NCBI RefSeq assembly: GCF_022479115.1
Contig: NZ_CP092497.1
Location: 2,790,001 to 2,854,000, forward strand
DNA from: Amycolatopsis sp. EV170708-02-1
GTDB taxonomy: Bacteria > Actinomycetota > Actinomycetes > Mycobacteriales > Pseudonocardiaceae
DNA length: 64,000 bases
Direction of reading: 5' to 3'
Shown here: positions 37,245-46,837 of the stretch, piece after piece
How positions within the stretch are numbered: the first letter of the stretch is position 1
Layout: each line of letters begins with the position of its first letter
The notes under the pieces: model-generated
What the model was told of the DNA's origin: nothing
Databases searched by the model: none
What the model saw: only the letters and a program-made list of their open reading frames with translations
Translations under genes and position numbers: made by a program

Positions 37245-38891
37245 CTAAAGAGGGCGCAGCAGGTCGTCCGCGTCCACGATCCGGTACGCGTACCCCTGTT
37301 CCGCCAGGAAGCGCTGCCGGTGCGCCGCGTACTCCGTGTCGACGGTGTCCCGCGAGACGACCGAGTAGAAATGCGCCTGCCGTCCGTCGCCCTTGGGCCG
37401 CAGCAGCCTTCCGAGCCGCTGCGCCTCCTCCTGCCGCGAGCCGAACGTCCCGGAGATCTGGATCGCGACCGACGCCTCCGGCAGGTCGATCGAGAAGTTC
37501 GCGACCTTCGAAACGACCAGTGTCCTGATCTCGCCGCGCCGGAACGCGTCGAACAGTTCCTCGCGTTCCTTGTTCCGTGTCGCGCCCTGGATCACCGGCG
37601 CGTCGAGTTCGTCGCCGATCATCTCCAGCTGGTCGAGGTAGGCGCCGATGACCAGCGTCGGCTCGCCGGGATGCCGGTCGACCAGCGATTTGATCACCTT
37701 GGTCTTGGTGTCCGCGGTCGCCGCCAGCTTGTACCGCTCCTCGGCCTCGGCCGTCGCGTACGCGAGCCTCTCGGCGTCCGTCAGTGTCACGCGGACCTCG
37801 GTGCACTCGGCCGGCGCGATCCAGCCCTGGGCCTCGATGTCGCGCCACGGGACGTCGTAACGCTTCGGGCCGATCAGGGAGAACACGTCGCCTTCGCGCC
37901 CGTCTTCGCGCACGAGCGTCGCGGTGAGCCCGAGCCGCCGCCGCGACTGCAGGTCCGCGGTCATCCGGAAGACCGGTGCGGGCAGCAGGTGGACCTCGTC
38001 GTAGACCACCAGGCCCCAGTCCCGCGAATCGAACAGGTCCAGATGTTTGTACTCGCCCTTGGTCTTGCGCGTGACCACCTGGTACGTCGCGATGGTGACC
38101 GGCCGGATCTCCTTCTTCTCGCCGGAGTATTCGCCGATCTCCTCCTCGGTGAGCGAGGTCCGCGCGACCAGCTCCCGCTTCCACTGCCGACCGGCGACGG
38201 TGTTCGTCACCAGGATCAGCGTGGTCGCCTTCGCGTGAGCCATCGCCGCGGCGCCGACCAGGGTCTTGCCCGCGCCGCACGGCAGCACGACGACGCCGGA
38301 TCCGCCGGCCCAGAACGCCTCGGCGGCCTTGCGCTGGTAGTCGCGCAGCTCCCAGTCGTCTTCGGCCAGGTCGATCGGGTGTGCTTCGCCGTCGACGTAA
38401 CCGGCGAGGTCTTCCGCGGGCCAGCCGACCTTCAGCAGCGCCTGCTTGAGCCGCCCGCGTTCGGACGGGTGCACGACGACGGTGTCCTCGTCGATGCGCG
38501 CGCCCAGCATCGGGCTGATCTTCTTGTGCCGGAGGATCTCCTCCAGCACCGCGCGGTCGATGGTCGACATGACCAGGCCATGCGCCGGGTGGTTGGCGAT
38601 CTGGAGCCGCCCGAAGCGGCCCATCGTGTCCACGATGTCGATGAGCAGCGGTTGGGGCACGGGGAACCGCGAGTACGTGGTCAGCGCGTCGACGACCTGT
38701 TCGGCGTCGTGGCCGGCGGCGCGGGCGTTCCACAACGCGAGCGGCGTGATCCGGTAGGTGTGGACGTGCTCGGGCGCGCGTTCCAGTTCGGCGAACGGCG
38801 CGATGGCGATCCGCGCGTCGTCGGCCTGGCTGTTGTCGACCTCGAGGAGCACGGTCTTGTCGGATTGGACGATCAGCGGGCCATCGGTCAC
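37245..38891 (-). CDS. DNA repair helicase XPB
   Basis: A 548-residue superfamily 2 helicase of the bacterial XPB group. The N-terminal damage-recognition-like part leads into Walker A VLPCGAGKTLVGAAAMA, the DEAH-type box VVYDEVHLLP, motif III GLTATLVRED with the XPB RED residues, and C-terminal motifs VIGAYLDQLEMI and QRLGRLLRPKGDG. GTG at 38891 is chosen; AGGAGG lies only two bases upstream, so the spacing is tight. It is divergent from the 38977 gene. In mycobacteria the similar ercc3 gene is near a helicase-C protein; here those are 20 kb apart. Confidence 0.94.
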   Translation of the reverse strand: MTDGPLIVQSDKTVLLEVDNSQADDARIAIAPFAELERAPEHVHTYRITPLALWNARAAGHDAEQVVDALTTYSRFPVPQPLLIDIVDTMGRFGRLQIANHPAHGLVMSTIDRAVLEEILRHKKISPMLGARIDEDTVVVHPSERGRLKQALLKVGWPAEDLAGYVDGEAHPIDLAEDDWELRDYQRKAAEAFWAGGSGVVVLPCGAGKTLVGAAAMAHAKATTLILVTNTVAGRQWKRELVARTSLTEEEIGEYSGEKKEIRPVTIATYQVVTRKTKGEYKHLDLFDSRDWGLVVYDEVHLLPAPVFRMTADLQSRRRLGLTATLVREDGREGDVFSLIGPKRYDVPWRDIEAQGWIAPAECTEVRVTLTDAERLAYATAEAEERYKLAATADTKTKVIKSLVDRHPGEPTLVIGAYLDQLEMIGDELDAPVIQGATRNKEREELFDAFRRGEIRTLVVSKVANFSIDLPEASVAIQISGTFGSRQEEAQRLGRLLRPKGDGRQAHFYSVVSRDTVDTEYAAHRQRFLAEQGYAYRIVDADDLLRPL

Positions 38892-38976
38892 ATCCTCCTT
38901 TATACGTTCCGGCCACACCGGCTCCCGCCGCGGCACCGCTGGTGGAAGGATGTACGGAAGGTGACTGGAGGGGACC

Positions 38977-39612
38977 TTGACGACTACACCGACCGGCGGG
39001 ACACCCGAGTACGACCCGTTCGACGCGCCCGCGCCCCTGCCGCCGATGCCGGAAGCGGCACCGCCGACCCCGTTCCCGAAACCGGCACCGCTGAGCGTGC
39101 TCGCGAGGGTCTCGATCGTGCTGGGTGTGGTCCTCGCGCTGGGCCTGGGGAGCCTGGCCGCCTGGGGGATCTCGCAGTCAAGCAGGTTCGCCACGGTCGA
39201 GGCGGGCAAGTGCCTGTACCTGACCGACGAGGCGGGCGGCAACCAGAGCTACACGACGGCCAGTTGCAGTTCGAACCGCGCGACCTTCCGCATCGACGAG
39301 GTGAGGACGGGTTCGTCCGGCTGCCGCGACGCGGACTACATCCAGTTCGAGGTGTACGGGACTTCGTCCAGCCGCACGGCCAAGAAGACGCTCTGTCTCG
39401 CGCTGAACGTCGAGACCGGGGATTGCCTGCGCGACGTCGTGCACGAGACGCGGATCGCGAAGGTCCGCTGCACCGACATCAGCGCGGAGGCGCGGGCGGT
39501 CGTCACGCGGGGATCGTCGGAGACCGCCTGTTCGTCGGAGGACACCGCCCTGCACTACACCGGGCCTCCCGAGCGCACGGTATGCCTCAGGCCGACCGGC
39601 GAAAATATCTAG
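38977..39612 (+). CDS. membrane-anchored hypothetical protein (LppU/SCO3897-like)
   Basis: A 211-residue protein: Pro-rich cytosolic N-terminus (DPFDAPAPLPPMPEAAPPTPF), one membrane segment (SIVLGVVLALGLGSLAAWGIS) and an outer domain with six Cys in pairs (EAGKCLYLTD, TASCSSNRATFR, SGCRDADY, KTLCLALNVETGDCLRD, KVRCTDISA). The pattern resembles the lipoprotein LppU family, without a lipobox. TTG start with GGAGGGG upstream. Role unknown. Confidence 0.75.
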   Translation: MTTTPTGGTPEYDPFDAPAPLPPMPEAAPPTPFPKPAPLSVLARVSIVLGVVLALGLGSLAAWGISQSSRFATVEAGKCLYLTDEAGGNQSYTTASCSSNRATFRIDEVRTGSSGCRDADYIQFEVYGTSSSRTAKKTLCLALNVETGDCLRDVVHETRIAKVRCTDISAEARAVVTRGSSETACSSEDTALHYTGPPERTVCLRPTGENI

Positions 39613-39662
39613 CAGCCAGGCAAAGCCTGTCCGTTGAGGGTGGTGGCGGGGCGGGGTCCGGG

Positions 39663-40622
39663 TTAAGGCCGCGCCACCATCGACTGCACGTCCAGCCGGG
39701 CACCGAGAATGCCCGAGTTGTGCATCAGGTCGGCGACGCGCTGCAGCCGGATGCCGTTGAGGGAGACCGGGTACGTCCCGAGCGAGATCAGCGAAGCCGT
39801 CGTCCGGTCGATGTCGGAGAACGACGGCAGCGCGTCGCGGACGACGGCGGTGTCGGCCGCCCGCACCTGCGCTTCGCCGAGCACCTTCCGGAACACCGCG
39901 AGGGTGCGGGCGTTGGCCTGGCCGAACGCTCCCATCGAAACGTAGGACGACATCGGGAAGTCCAGGGTCGCGCCGCGGGCGCCGTCGGCGAGGATGCTCG
40001 CCCCGAGCTCCTTCTCGGCCCTGGTGATGTACGGCTCGACCATCCACGCGGCGTCGGCCTCGCCCGCCTGCAGCGCCTGCGGCATCCGGTCGAACGGGTT
40101 CTGTTTGAACTGGATCCGGTTCACGTCGACGCCCGCGGTCCCCAGTACCGACCTGGCCGCCAGCACGCCGACGTCGTCGAGCATGTTCACCGCGATCTTC
40201 GGTGACTTCTTGAGCGTCGGTTCGGTGTAGTCGGAGCCCGGGAGTGTGACGAGCGCCATGGTGTTGCGGCCGGCGGTGTAGGCCTCGCCCTGCAGTTGCA
40301 GCGCCGTCCCGGCCGCGGCGGCGCGGAAGATCGACACGTCGCTCGCGAACGCCAGGTCGACCTCGCCGGCGGAGAGCTTGCCGATCGCCTGGTCGGCGGG
40401 AACCTCGACGAGCGTCACGGAAAGGCCGGCCGCGGTGAACCTCCCGTCGGCGACGGCGATCCGCAAGGGTGCCGTGTCGATGGGGCTTCCGACGCCGATG
40501 CGCAGTTCCGTCCGTTCGAGTGGCGCGTCGGTGCTTGCGTCACCACCGGAAAACACTCCGCAACCGGTGGTCGCCAGCAGAGCCGCTACCAGCGGAATCG
40601 CCAAGACACGCATCTTCGTCAC
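39663..40622 (-). CDS. NMT1/SsuA-family substrate-binding lipoprotein
   Basis: A 319-residue lipoprotein: lipobox LLATTGCG after a short signal. The COG0715 binding fold shows TELRIGVGSPIDTAPLRIAVADGRFTAAGLSV and LSAGEVDLAFASDVSIFRAA, with AGEADAAWMVEPYITRAE. Such proteins bind nitrate, sulfonates, taurine or pyrimidine precursors. No permease is adjacent, so it may use the transporter at 46-48 kb or act as a sensor partner. It is divergent from a NIT-domain kinase, with a 10-bp inverted repeat between them. GTG 40622 or ATG 40613 could start it. Confidence 0.85.
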   Translation of the reverse strand: MTKMRVLAIPLVAALLATTGCGVFSGGDASTDAPLERTELRIGVGSPIDTAPLRIAVADGRFTAAGLSVTLVEVPADQAIGKLSAGEVDLAFASDVSIFRAAAAGTALQLQGEAYTAGRNTMALVTLPGSDYTEPTLKKSPKIAVNMLDDVGVLAARSVLGTAGVDVNRIQFKQNPFDRMPQALQAGEADAAWMVEPYITRAEKELGASILADGARGATLDFPMSSYVSMGAFGQANARTLAVFRKVLGEAQVRAADTAVVRDALPSFSDIDRTTASLISLGTYPVSLNGIRLQRVADLMHNSGILGARLDVQSMVARP

Positions 40623-40657
40623 CGCTCACCTACCGAGAGAATGTGCTCCTCCTTCTG

Positions 40658-40685
40658 GATCGTATGGTCCGTGCCCCATACGATC
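40658..40685. promoter_or_regulatory. 10-bp perfect inverted repeat between SBP and kinase genes
   Basis: GATCGTATGG at 40658-40667 and CCATACGATC at 40676-40685 enclose TCCGTGCC. It sits 35 bases upstream of the binding-protein start and before the kinase, a likely operator for one or both. Confidence 0.6.
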
Positions 40686-40813
40686 GCGTGCGGGAGACGC
40701 CGGATGGCGCGGCTTTCGATCGTTCTCGAACCTTGTTACTCTACAGTAGGTTCGGGCTCTCGTCCCCGATGTCAGCCATGGGAAAGGGTCCCGTGGTGGG
40801 AAAAGGAAACCAG

Positions 40814-43504
40814 GTGGCCCGTCGCGACAAGCGTCCCCGTGGGGGCGACGCGGCGGAACGGCATCCCCATGTCGGCGGCCGCTGGCGGCTGCGGAACTGG
40901 CACCTGCGTACCAAACTCTTCGTGGTACTCCTGATTCCCGCGCTCGCGGTGGTCGCCCTCGTCGGGCTCCGGGTCAACTCGGATCTGCGGGACGCGCGGC
41001 AGCTGGCCGAATTCGCCACCCGCGGCCGTGTCGACAGCACCGTCGCCGAAGCGGTGCACCAGCTTCAGCGCGAACGCGACCTCACCGTCCGGTTCGTCGC
41101 GGGCGACCGCAAGGGCGACCTGTCCGAATTGACCGAGCAGCGCAAGCGTGCCGACGAGGCCATCGGCACGTTCGACCGCACGCTCGGCGAGAGCAAGAGC
41201 AGGCTCGGCGGCAAGGCCGCGACGAGCCTGCAGCAGACCAGCGACCGGCTGCGCGTGCTGACCGGACTCCGCTTTTCCGCGGAACACTCCGCTTTTCCCG
41301 CCGACGCGGTGCTGCGGTCCTACAGCGAGCTGATCTCCGGCCTGCTCGACATCAGCGACGCCACCGCGGCCGACGTCTCCGACCCGGATCTGGGGAAGCT
41401 CCGCCTAGCGGGCAACGCGCTCGCGCGGGTCAAGGATCAGATGTCGGTCAAACGCGCGATCATGGCGGCCGCGCTCGCGCAGGGCGGGCTCAACCGGGAC
41501 CGGACCCGCGCGCTGCTCGGCGCGGAGGCCGAACTCGCCGCCGCCCGCAGCGACTACCGCACCTTCGCGACGCCCGAACAGCAACGCATGTACGACGACA
41601 CGGTCATCGGCCTGATCGTCGACATCGGCAACGACATGGTGGAATCGGCGCTCATCCGCGCCGAGAACGACCAGGGGCTCGGCGGGCTGGACCCGAACCA
41701 GTGGGACACCTCGGCCACGTACACGGTCAATCTCGCCCATCAGGTGCAGCAGGCGCTGCTCGTCCAGCTCCAGGAACGCACCGACGCCCTCGCGGCGCGC
41801 GCGAGGACGTCCGCGATCTGGGACGGCGGCATCGTGCTGGCCGTGCTGATCGTCGCCGGGGTGCTCTCGGTGATCATCGCGCGGTCGCTGCTGCGGCCGT
41901 TGCGGATCCTGCGCCGCAGCGCGCTCCAGGTCGCCGAGCATCAGCTGCCCGCGGCCGTCGAGGGCCTGCTCAGCGATCCCGAACCGCAGCCGGAGAACCT
42001 GCGGCGGCGGCTGGCCGTCGCGCCGGTCCCGGTGTTCAGTCGCGAGGAACTCGGCCAGGTGGCGCGGGCCTTCGACGCGGTGCACGGCGAGGCCGTCCGG
42101 CTCGCGGGCGAACAGGCCATGCTGCGGGAGAACATCAACGCGATGTTCGTGAACTTGTCGCAGCGGAGCCAGGATCTCGTCGAGCGGCAGTTGTCCGTCC
42201 TGGACCGCATGGAGGCCGACGAACAGGATCCCGACACCCTCGCCGGCCTCTTCGAACTCGACCACCTCGCCACCCGGATGCGCCGCAACAGCGAGAACCT
42301 GCTGGTGCTGTCGGGAACCGACGTCGTCCGCGAGGACGGCGGCGCCGTGGTCGCCGACGAGATCATCGGCGCCGCGCTGTCGGAGGTCGAGCACTACCAG
42401 CGGATCGAACTCGGTGCGGCGCCGCGGATCGCGGTACGCGGCGAGGCCGTCAACGACCTCGTGCACGTGGTCTCCGAGCTGTTGGAGAACGCGACCCGCT
42501 ATTCGGATCAGAGCACGATGGTGCAGGTCGAGGGGCACGAGACCGACCGCGGCGAATGGCAGATCGAGATCACCGACCACGGCGCGGGCATGCCGCAGGC
42601 GGAGATCGACCGGACCAACACGCGGCTGGCGAACCCGCCGGACGTCGACGTCGAGGTGTCCCGGCGGATGGGCCTGTTCGTGGTCGCGACGCTGGCCGTC
42701 CGGCACCATATCGACGTCCGCCTGCGGTCCGCCGCCGGCGGCGGGATCACCGCGGTCGTCGTCGTGCCCGCCGAGCTCATCGTCGAAGCGCCCCGGCCCG
42801 CCCCGCTGCCGGAACCTCCGCCCGTCACCGTCGTCGTGCCGGAGCCGGAACCCGAACCGCCGCTGGAAGTCCCGCCGCTGCCCGAACCCCAGGAGAGCCC
42901 CGAGGAGTCGCGGTTCGCGCCCGTGCTGGACCCCGGGCCGCTGCGGCGCGCCCCGGTCGTCGAGCGCGAGACCACGCCGGAGTGGCCGTCTTCCGACGAC
43001 GACGCCGTCGACCATCTCGAACTCGACGCGCCGACCGAGCGGATGCCCAAGTACCAGAGCGTGCTGTCGCAGTGGTTCGACCACGGAGGCCCACGCGAAG
43101 GGCCTTCGCCCGCCGAACCCGGCCCGCCCTCCTTGCCGTCGTTCGAACCGGTGAAGAACGCCGTGCCCGAGGAGCCCGCGCGGGATCCGGACGAGCCGAC
43201 CGAACCGACGCTGAAGCCGCTGGAACAGAAGGCTCCGGAGCCGAAGGAAAAGGCGCCGGAACCCGAGCCCGCTTGGCCCACGCCCGCCGAACTGGAACAG
43301 GAGGACGGGGCGGAGGAGACCTGGCCGGTGCTGCCCGCCGTCGTCCCCGAGGCCCGGTCCCAGGACGACAGGCCGGAGAAACCGCGGGGGGAGAGGCCGA
43401 TACTCTCACTTTCCCCCGAAGCGGTCCGCGAACGGATGACCAGCCTGCAAGGCGGTTTCCGGCGCGGTCGCCACGCCAGGGGTGACGACAACCCCTCGGC
43501 TTGA
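40814..43504 (+). CDS. NIT-domain sensor histidine kinase (CvnA-like)
   Basis: An 896-residue membrane kinase. TM1 (KLFVVLLIPALAVVALVGLRV) and TM2 (GIVLAVLIVAGVLSVIIARSLL, near 335) flank a helical NIT-type sensor domain (HQLQRERDLTVRFVAGDRKGD, MSVKRAIMAAALAQGG). HAMP follows, then the phosphoacceptor region [23 protein letters not shown] and the ATPase domain with LLENATRYSD (N box) and ITDHGAGMP (G1). A Pro/Glu-rich tail of about 240 residues ends it. The GTG at 40814 has AAAGGAAA upstream; ATGs at 40769 and 40778 lack a site. No response regulator is adjacent. Confidence 0.9.
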   Translation: MARRDKRPRGGDAAERHPHVGGRWRLRNWHLRTKLFVVLLIPALAVVALVGLRVNSDLRDARQLAEFATRGRVDSTVAEAVHQLQRERDLTVRFVAGDRKGDLSELTEQRKRADEAIGTFDRTLGESKSRLGGKAATSLQQTSDRLRVLTGLRFSAEHSAFPADAVLRSYSELISGLLDISDATAADVSDPDLGKLRLAGNALARVKDQMSVKRAIMAAALAQGGLNRDRTRALLGAEAELAAARSDYRTFATPEQQRMYDDTVIGLIVDIGNDMVESALIRAENDQGLGGLDPNQWDTSATYTVNLAHQVQQALLVQLQERTDALAARARTSAIWDGGIVLAVLIVAGVLSVIIARSLLRPLRILRRSALQVAEHQLPAAVEGLLSDPEPQPENLRRRLAVAPVPVFSREELGQVARAFDAVHGEAVRLAGEQAMLRENINAMFVNLSQRSQDLVERQLSVLDRMEADEQDPDTLAGLFELDHLATRMRRNSENLLVLSGTDVVREDGGAVVADEIIGAALSEVEHYQRIELGAAPRIAVRGEAVNDLVHVVSELLENATRYSDQSTMVQVEGHETDRGEWQIEITDHGAGMPQAEIDRTNTRLANPPDVDVEVSRRMGLFVVATLAVRHHIDVRLRSAAGGGITAVVVVPAELIVEAPRPAPLPEPPPVTVVVPEPEPEPPLEVPPLPEPQESPEESRFAPVLDPGPLRRAPVVERETTPEWPSSDDDAVDHLELDAPTERMPKYQSVLSQWFDHGGPREGPSPAEPGPPSLPSFEPVKNAVPEEPARDPDEPTEPTLKPLEQKAPEPKEKAPEPEPAWPTPAELEQEDGAEETWPVLPAVVPEARSQDDRPEKPRGERPILSLSPEAVRERMTSLQGGFRRGRHARGDDNPSA

Positions 43505-43520
43505 GCGAATTGGATGGTCC

Positions 43521-44198
43521 ATGAGCCCGAAAACCGGCCTGCTGGAAGTGATCGCGCTGACCGCGGTGGACGCGGAGCGCGCACAGGAGGGCGGGGCCGA
43601 TCGCCTCGAACTGGTCAGTGACATGGCCAGCGACGGTCTCACTCCGTCGGTCGAGACGCTGCGCGACGTACTGTCCGCCACCGATCTCCCGGTGCGGGTG
43701 ATGCTGCGTGACAACATGTCCTTCGCCGCCGGCGACCTCGACGGGCTGCGCGCGGACGCCGGGCGCCTGATCGACGCGGGCGCGCGGGAGTTCGTCTTCG
43801 GTTTCCTCGACCTGGAAAGCGAAGTCGACGTGGACGCCTGCGAGACGCTGGTCAAGGAACTCGACGGGCTGCCGTGGACCTTCCACCGCGCCATCGACCG
43901 CGCGCGGGATCCGTTGCGCGCCTACGACCAGCTGACCGCGCTCGGCTGCGACACGGTGCTCGCGGCCGGGCATCCGCACGGGGTGGCGCACGGGCTTTCG
44001 GTCCTGCAGCGGCTCGCGCGCCGTGAGGGCGGGCCGCGGCTGCTGGTCGGCGGAGGCCTGCGGGCGCAGCAGGTGCATCTGCTCAGGGCGGGCGGGGTCG
44101 GCGCGTTCCACGTCGGCAGCGCGGTCCGGCCGGGTGGCTGGGAGTCTGATGTAGACGTCGCGGCCGTGCGCGAATGGGCGGCGCTGGTCAAGGAGTAG
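43521..44198 (+). CDS. cutC: CutC family protein (copper homeostasis, TIM barrel)
   Basis: A 225-residue CutC protein: LEVIALTAVDAERAQEGGADRLELV, ASDGLTPSVETLRDVL, REFVFGFLDLESEVDVDACETLV, TFHRAIDRARDPLRAYDQL and RLLVGGGLRAQQVHLLRAGGVGAFHVGSA. The family was linked to copper handling, though the direct function is disputed. The ATG is 16 bases after the kinase stop, so it may be read from the kinase transcript. Confidence 0.88.
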   Translation: MSPKTGLLEVIALTAVDAERAQEGGADRLELVSDMASDGLTPSVETLRDVLSATDLPVRVMLRDNMSFAAGDLDGLRADAGRLIDAGAREFVFGFLDLESEVDVDACETLVKELDGLPWTFHRAIDRARDPLRAYDQLTALGCDTVLAAGHPHGVAHGLSVLQRLARREGGPRLLVGGGLRAQQVHLLRAGGVGAFHVGSAVRPGGWESDVDVAAVREWAALVKE

Positions 44199-44287
44199 GC
44201 CGTACGCGTCGGGTCAGGTCCAGACCACACACGGTGATACGAGGTTGCATCTTCAACTATCCGGTATCGACCAGATAGCGTGTGCCC

Positions 44288-45870
44288 ATGGCTACCCGCA
44301 CCGTACGTGACGCGACCAGGGAACTGCTGCGCGATCTGGGCCTGACCACCGTTTTCGGCAATCCCGGAACGACCGAGATCGCCTTCCTCACGGAGTGGCC
44401 GGACGACTTCACCTACGTGCTCGCGCTCCACGAGGCGTCCGTCGTCGCGATGGCCGACGGGTACGCCCGCGCGAGCAGGCGGGCGGCGCTGGTGAACCTG
44501 CATTCCGCCGGCGGGGTCGGGCACGCGCTCGGGCATATCTTCACCGCGTACCGCAACAACGCCCCGCTGATCATCCTGGCCGGCCAGCAGACCAGGTCGC
44601 TGCTGCCGGACGATCCCTTCCTCGGCGCCGTCGAGGCGGCGAACTTCCCCAAGCCGTACGTGAAGTGGAGCTGCGAGCCCGCCAGGGCGGAGGACGTCCC
44701 GGCGGCGCTGGCGCGGGCGTATCACATCGCGACGCAGGCGCCCATGGGTCCGGTGTTCGTGTCGGTGCCCGTGGACGACTGGGACGTCGAGACCACGAAG
44801 CCGATCGTCTCCCGGCCGCCGATCCGCGGCTTCGCGCCCGATCCGTCCGCTTTGGACGAACTGGTGTCGGCGCTGGACGCCGCCGAGCACCCGGCGATCG
44901 TGGTCGGCCCCGGGATCGACGGCGAAGGTGCCGTGCCGGACGTCGTCGAGCTGGCCGAGAAGGTGGGCGCCGGGGTCTGGGCGCCGCCGATGGGGGCGCG
45001 CTGCTCCTTCCCCGAGGACCACCCGCAGTTCTTCGGATTCCTTCAGCCGGAACGGAAAGCCCTCGCGAGCGCGCTGGCGGACCACGATCTCGTGGTCGTC
45101 ATCGGCGCCCCGGCGTTCACCTACCACGTGTACCGCGGCGAGTCGGAAACCGCGCTGCCGCCGCTGTTCCTGGTCAGCGACGACGAGCAGATCCTCGCCA
45201 GGGCGGCGGAAGGCACCGGGATCCGCGCGACACCGAAGCTCACCATCCGCGCGCTGCTGGACCGGGCCGCGCCGCGGGAGGCGCCGAAACCCCGCACCCG
45301 GCTGGAAAAGCCCGCCGCGGTCACGCCGATCACGCCCGGCTTCGCCTACTCGGTGATCTCGGAAGTCCTGCCGGACGACGCGATCGTCGTCGAGGAGACG
45401 CCGAGCCACCGCAACGAACTGCACGACCACCTGCCGATCAGGTCCACCGACACCGGCTTCCTGACCGTCGCCAGCGGCACCCTCGGCTACGGTCTCCCGG
45501 CCGCCGTCGGCGCCGCGCTGGCTCGCCCGGACCGCAAGGTCGTCGCGATCCTCGGTGACGGGTCGAGCATGTACTGCGTCCAGGCACTGTGGACGGCGGC
45601 GCAGCACAATCTGCCGGTGACGTTCGTGATCTTCGACAACTCGCAGTACGCCGCCGTGCGCATCCTCGGCGAGGCGGCGGGCGGCGAGAAGGTGCCGGGC
45701 GTCGACCTCGGCGGCATCGATTTCCCCGCGCTGGCGAAGAGCATGGGCTCAACACGTCGGTCGTCGAGAAGGCCGAGGACCTCAAGCCGGCACTGGAGGC
45801 CGCGCTGCCGGACGAGCGGCCGCATCTGGTGCACGTCCGCATCGACGCGAATCCGCGCACGCTGTACTGA
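44288..45870 (+). CDS. benzoylformate-decarboxylase-like TPP enzyme; single-base frameshift
   Basis: About 527 residues when repaired. The three ThDP-enzyme domains are visible: VFGNPGTTEIAFL and ALHEASVVAMADGYARASRRAALVNLHSAGG in the N-terminal PYR domain, the middle domain, and the PP domain with VAILGDGSSMYCVQALWTAAQ and FDNSQYAAV (GDG-N cofactor motif). The overall pattern is closest to benzoylformate decarboxylase; acetolactate synthase or oxalyl-CoA types are less likely. At 45745-45748 the frame breaks; one added G gives AKSMGLNTSVVEKAEDLKPAL and a stop at 45870. GTG 44282 is an alternative start. Confidence 0.85.
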
Positions 45871-45877
45871 GAGCGCT

Positions 45878-45950
45878 GAAGGGCGCTTTCCCCGCATGCG
45901 ATGCGGGGAAAGCGCCCTTCATGGCGTCAGATGCGGGGAAAGTCCCCTTC
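45878..45950. repeat. 20-bp perfect inverted repeat with a third partial copy
   Basis: GAAGGGCGCTTTCCCCGCAT at 45878-45897 pairs exactly with 45901-45920 around GCG. A third unit, ATGCGGGGAAAGTCCCCTTC, lies at 45931-45950 in the same orientation as the right arm. It separates the convergent TPP-enzyme and ABC-ATPase genes and reaches the ATPase stop codon. Confidence 0.82.
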
Positions 45951-46818
45951 AGCCCTTGGCGCGCACCTCGGACTCGGATTCGGAGGCGGCCGCCTCCTGC
46001 TGCGCCAGCTCGTACTCGGCCGCGTCGGAGGCCGCGGTGACGGCTTCCGGAGCGCCGCCGTGCAGCAGCCGTGCCACCTCACCGCGCAGCGTCACGAACT
46101 CGGCGGACTCGCGCGTGGTGATCTGGTCCCGTTCCGCGGGCAGCCCGACCGGCAGGTCCGCGACGATCTTCGCGGGCGACTTCGACAGCACCAGCACCCG
46201 GTCCGACAGGTAGACGCTCTCGTCGATGTCGTGCGTGACGACGAGGACGGTGCTCCCGTTCTCACGCTGCACGCGCCGCGTCAGGTCTTCGAGCTCGAAC
46301 CGCGTCTGCGCGTCGACCGACGCGAACGGCTCGTCCATCAGCAGCAGCGCGGGACGGCTGGCCAGCGCCCGCGCGATCGACACCCGCTGCTGCATACCGC
46401 CCGAGAGCTGCCACGGGAACTTCGAGCCGACGCCGGACAGGCCGACCGACTCCAGCGCCTCCTGCGCCCGCGTGCGGCGCTCCGTGCGGCTCAAATTGCG
46501 CCACCGCAAGGGGAACTCGACGTTCTTCGCGACCGAGAGCCACGGGAACAACGAGCGGCTGTAGTCCTGGAACACGACGGCCAGATCCTCCGGCACGCCG
46601 GAGACGTCGTCGCCGTGCAGGCTGACGCGGCCGGACGTCGGCTTGATCAGCCCGGCGATGCAGCGCAGGAGCGTGGACTTGCCGCAGCCCGACGGGCCCA
46701 CGATGCTCGCGAGCTGCCCCGCTTCGACGGTGAACGACAGGTCGTTGACCGCGACGTGCGCCTTTTCTCCCGCGCCGTACCGGTGGTTCAGCCCGGAGAC
46801 TTCGAGCATGGTTGACAT
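45949..46818 (-). CDS. ABC transporter ATP-binding protein (SsuB/TauB/NrtD type)
   Basis: A 289-residue ATPase. Walker A is VGPSGCGKST, the signature motif WQLSGGMQQRVSIARAL, Walker B ALLLMDEPF, and the H-loop VTHDIDES. The family imports nitrate, sulfonates or taurine with a COG0715 binding protein. An Ala/Glu-rich C-terminal extension of about 40 residues follows the core. It is last in the order binding protein, permease, permease, ATPase. The substrate cannot be assigned. Confidence 0.92.
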   Translation of the reverse strand: MSTMLEVSGLNHRYGAGEKAHVAVNDLSFTVEAGQLASIVGPSGCGKSTLLRCIAGLIKPTSGRVSLHGDDVSGVPEDLAVVFQDYSRSLFPWLSVAKNVEFPLRWRNLSRTERRTRAQEALESVGLSGVGSKFPWQLSGGMQQRVSIARALASRPALLLMDEPFASVDAQTRFELEDLTRRVQRENGSTVLVVTHDIDESVYLSDRVLVLSKSPAKIVADLPVGLPAERDQITTRESAEFVTLRGEVARLLHGGAPEAVTAASDAAEYELAQQEAAASESESEVRAKG

Positions 46819-46837
46819 CTTGCTGACCCTTCGAAAG

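Noticed and set aside
37173..40205. Plus-strand open frame of 1,010 codons
   Set aside because: Crosses the opposite-strand XPB and lipoprotein genes and overlaps the 38977 gene out of frame; no motif is visible.
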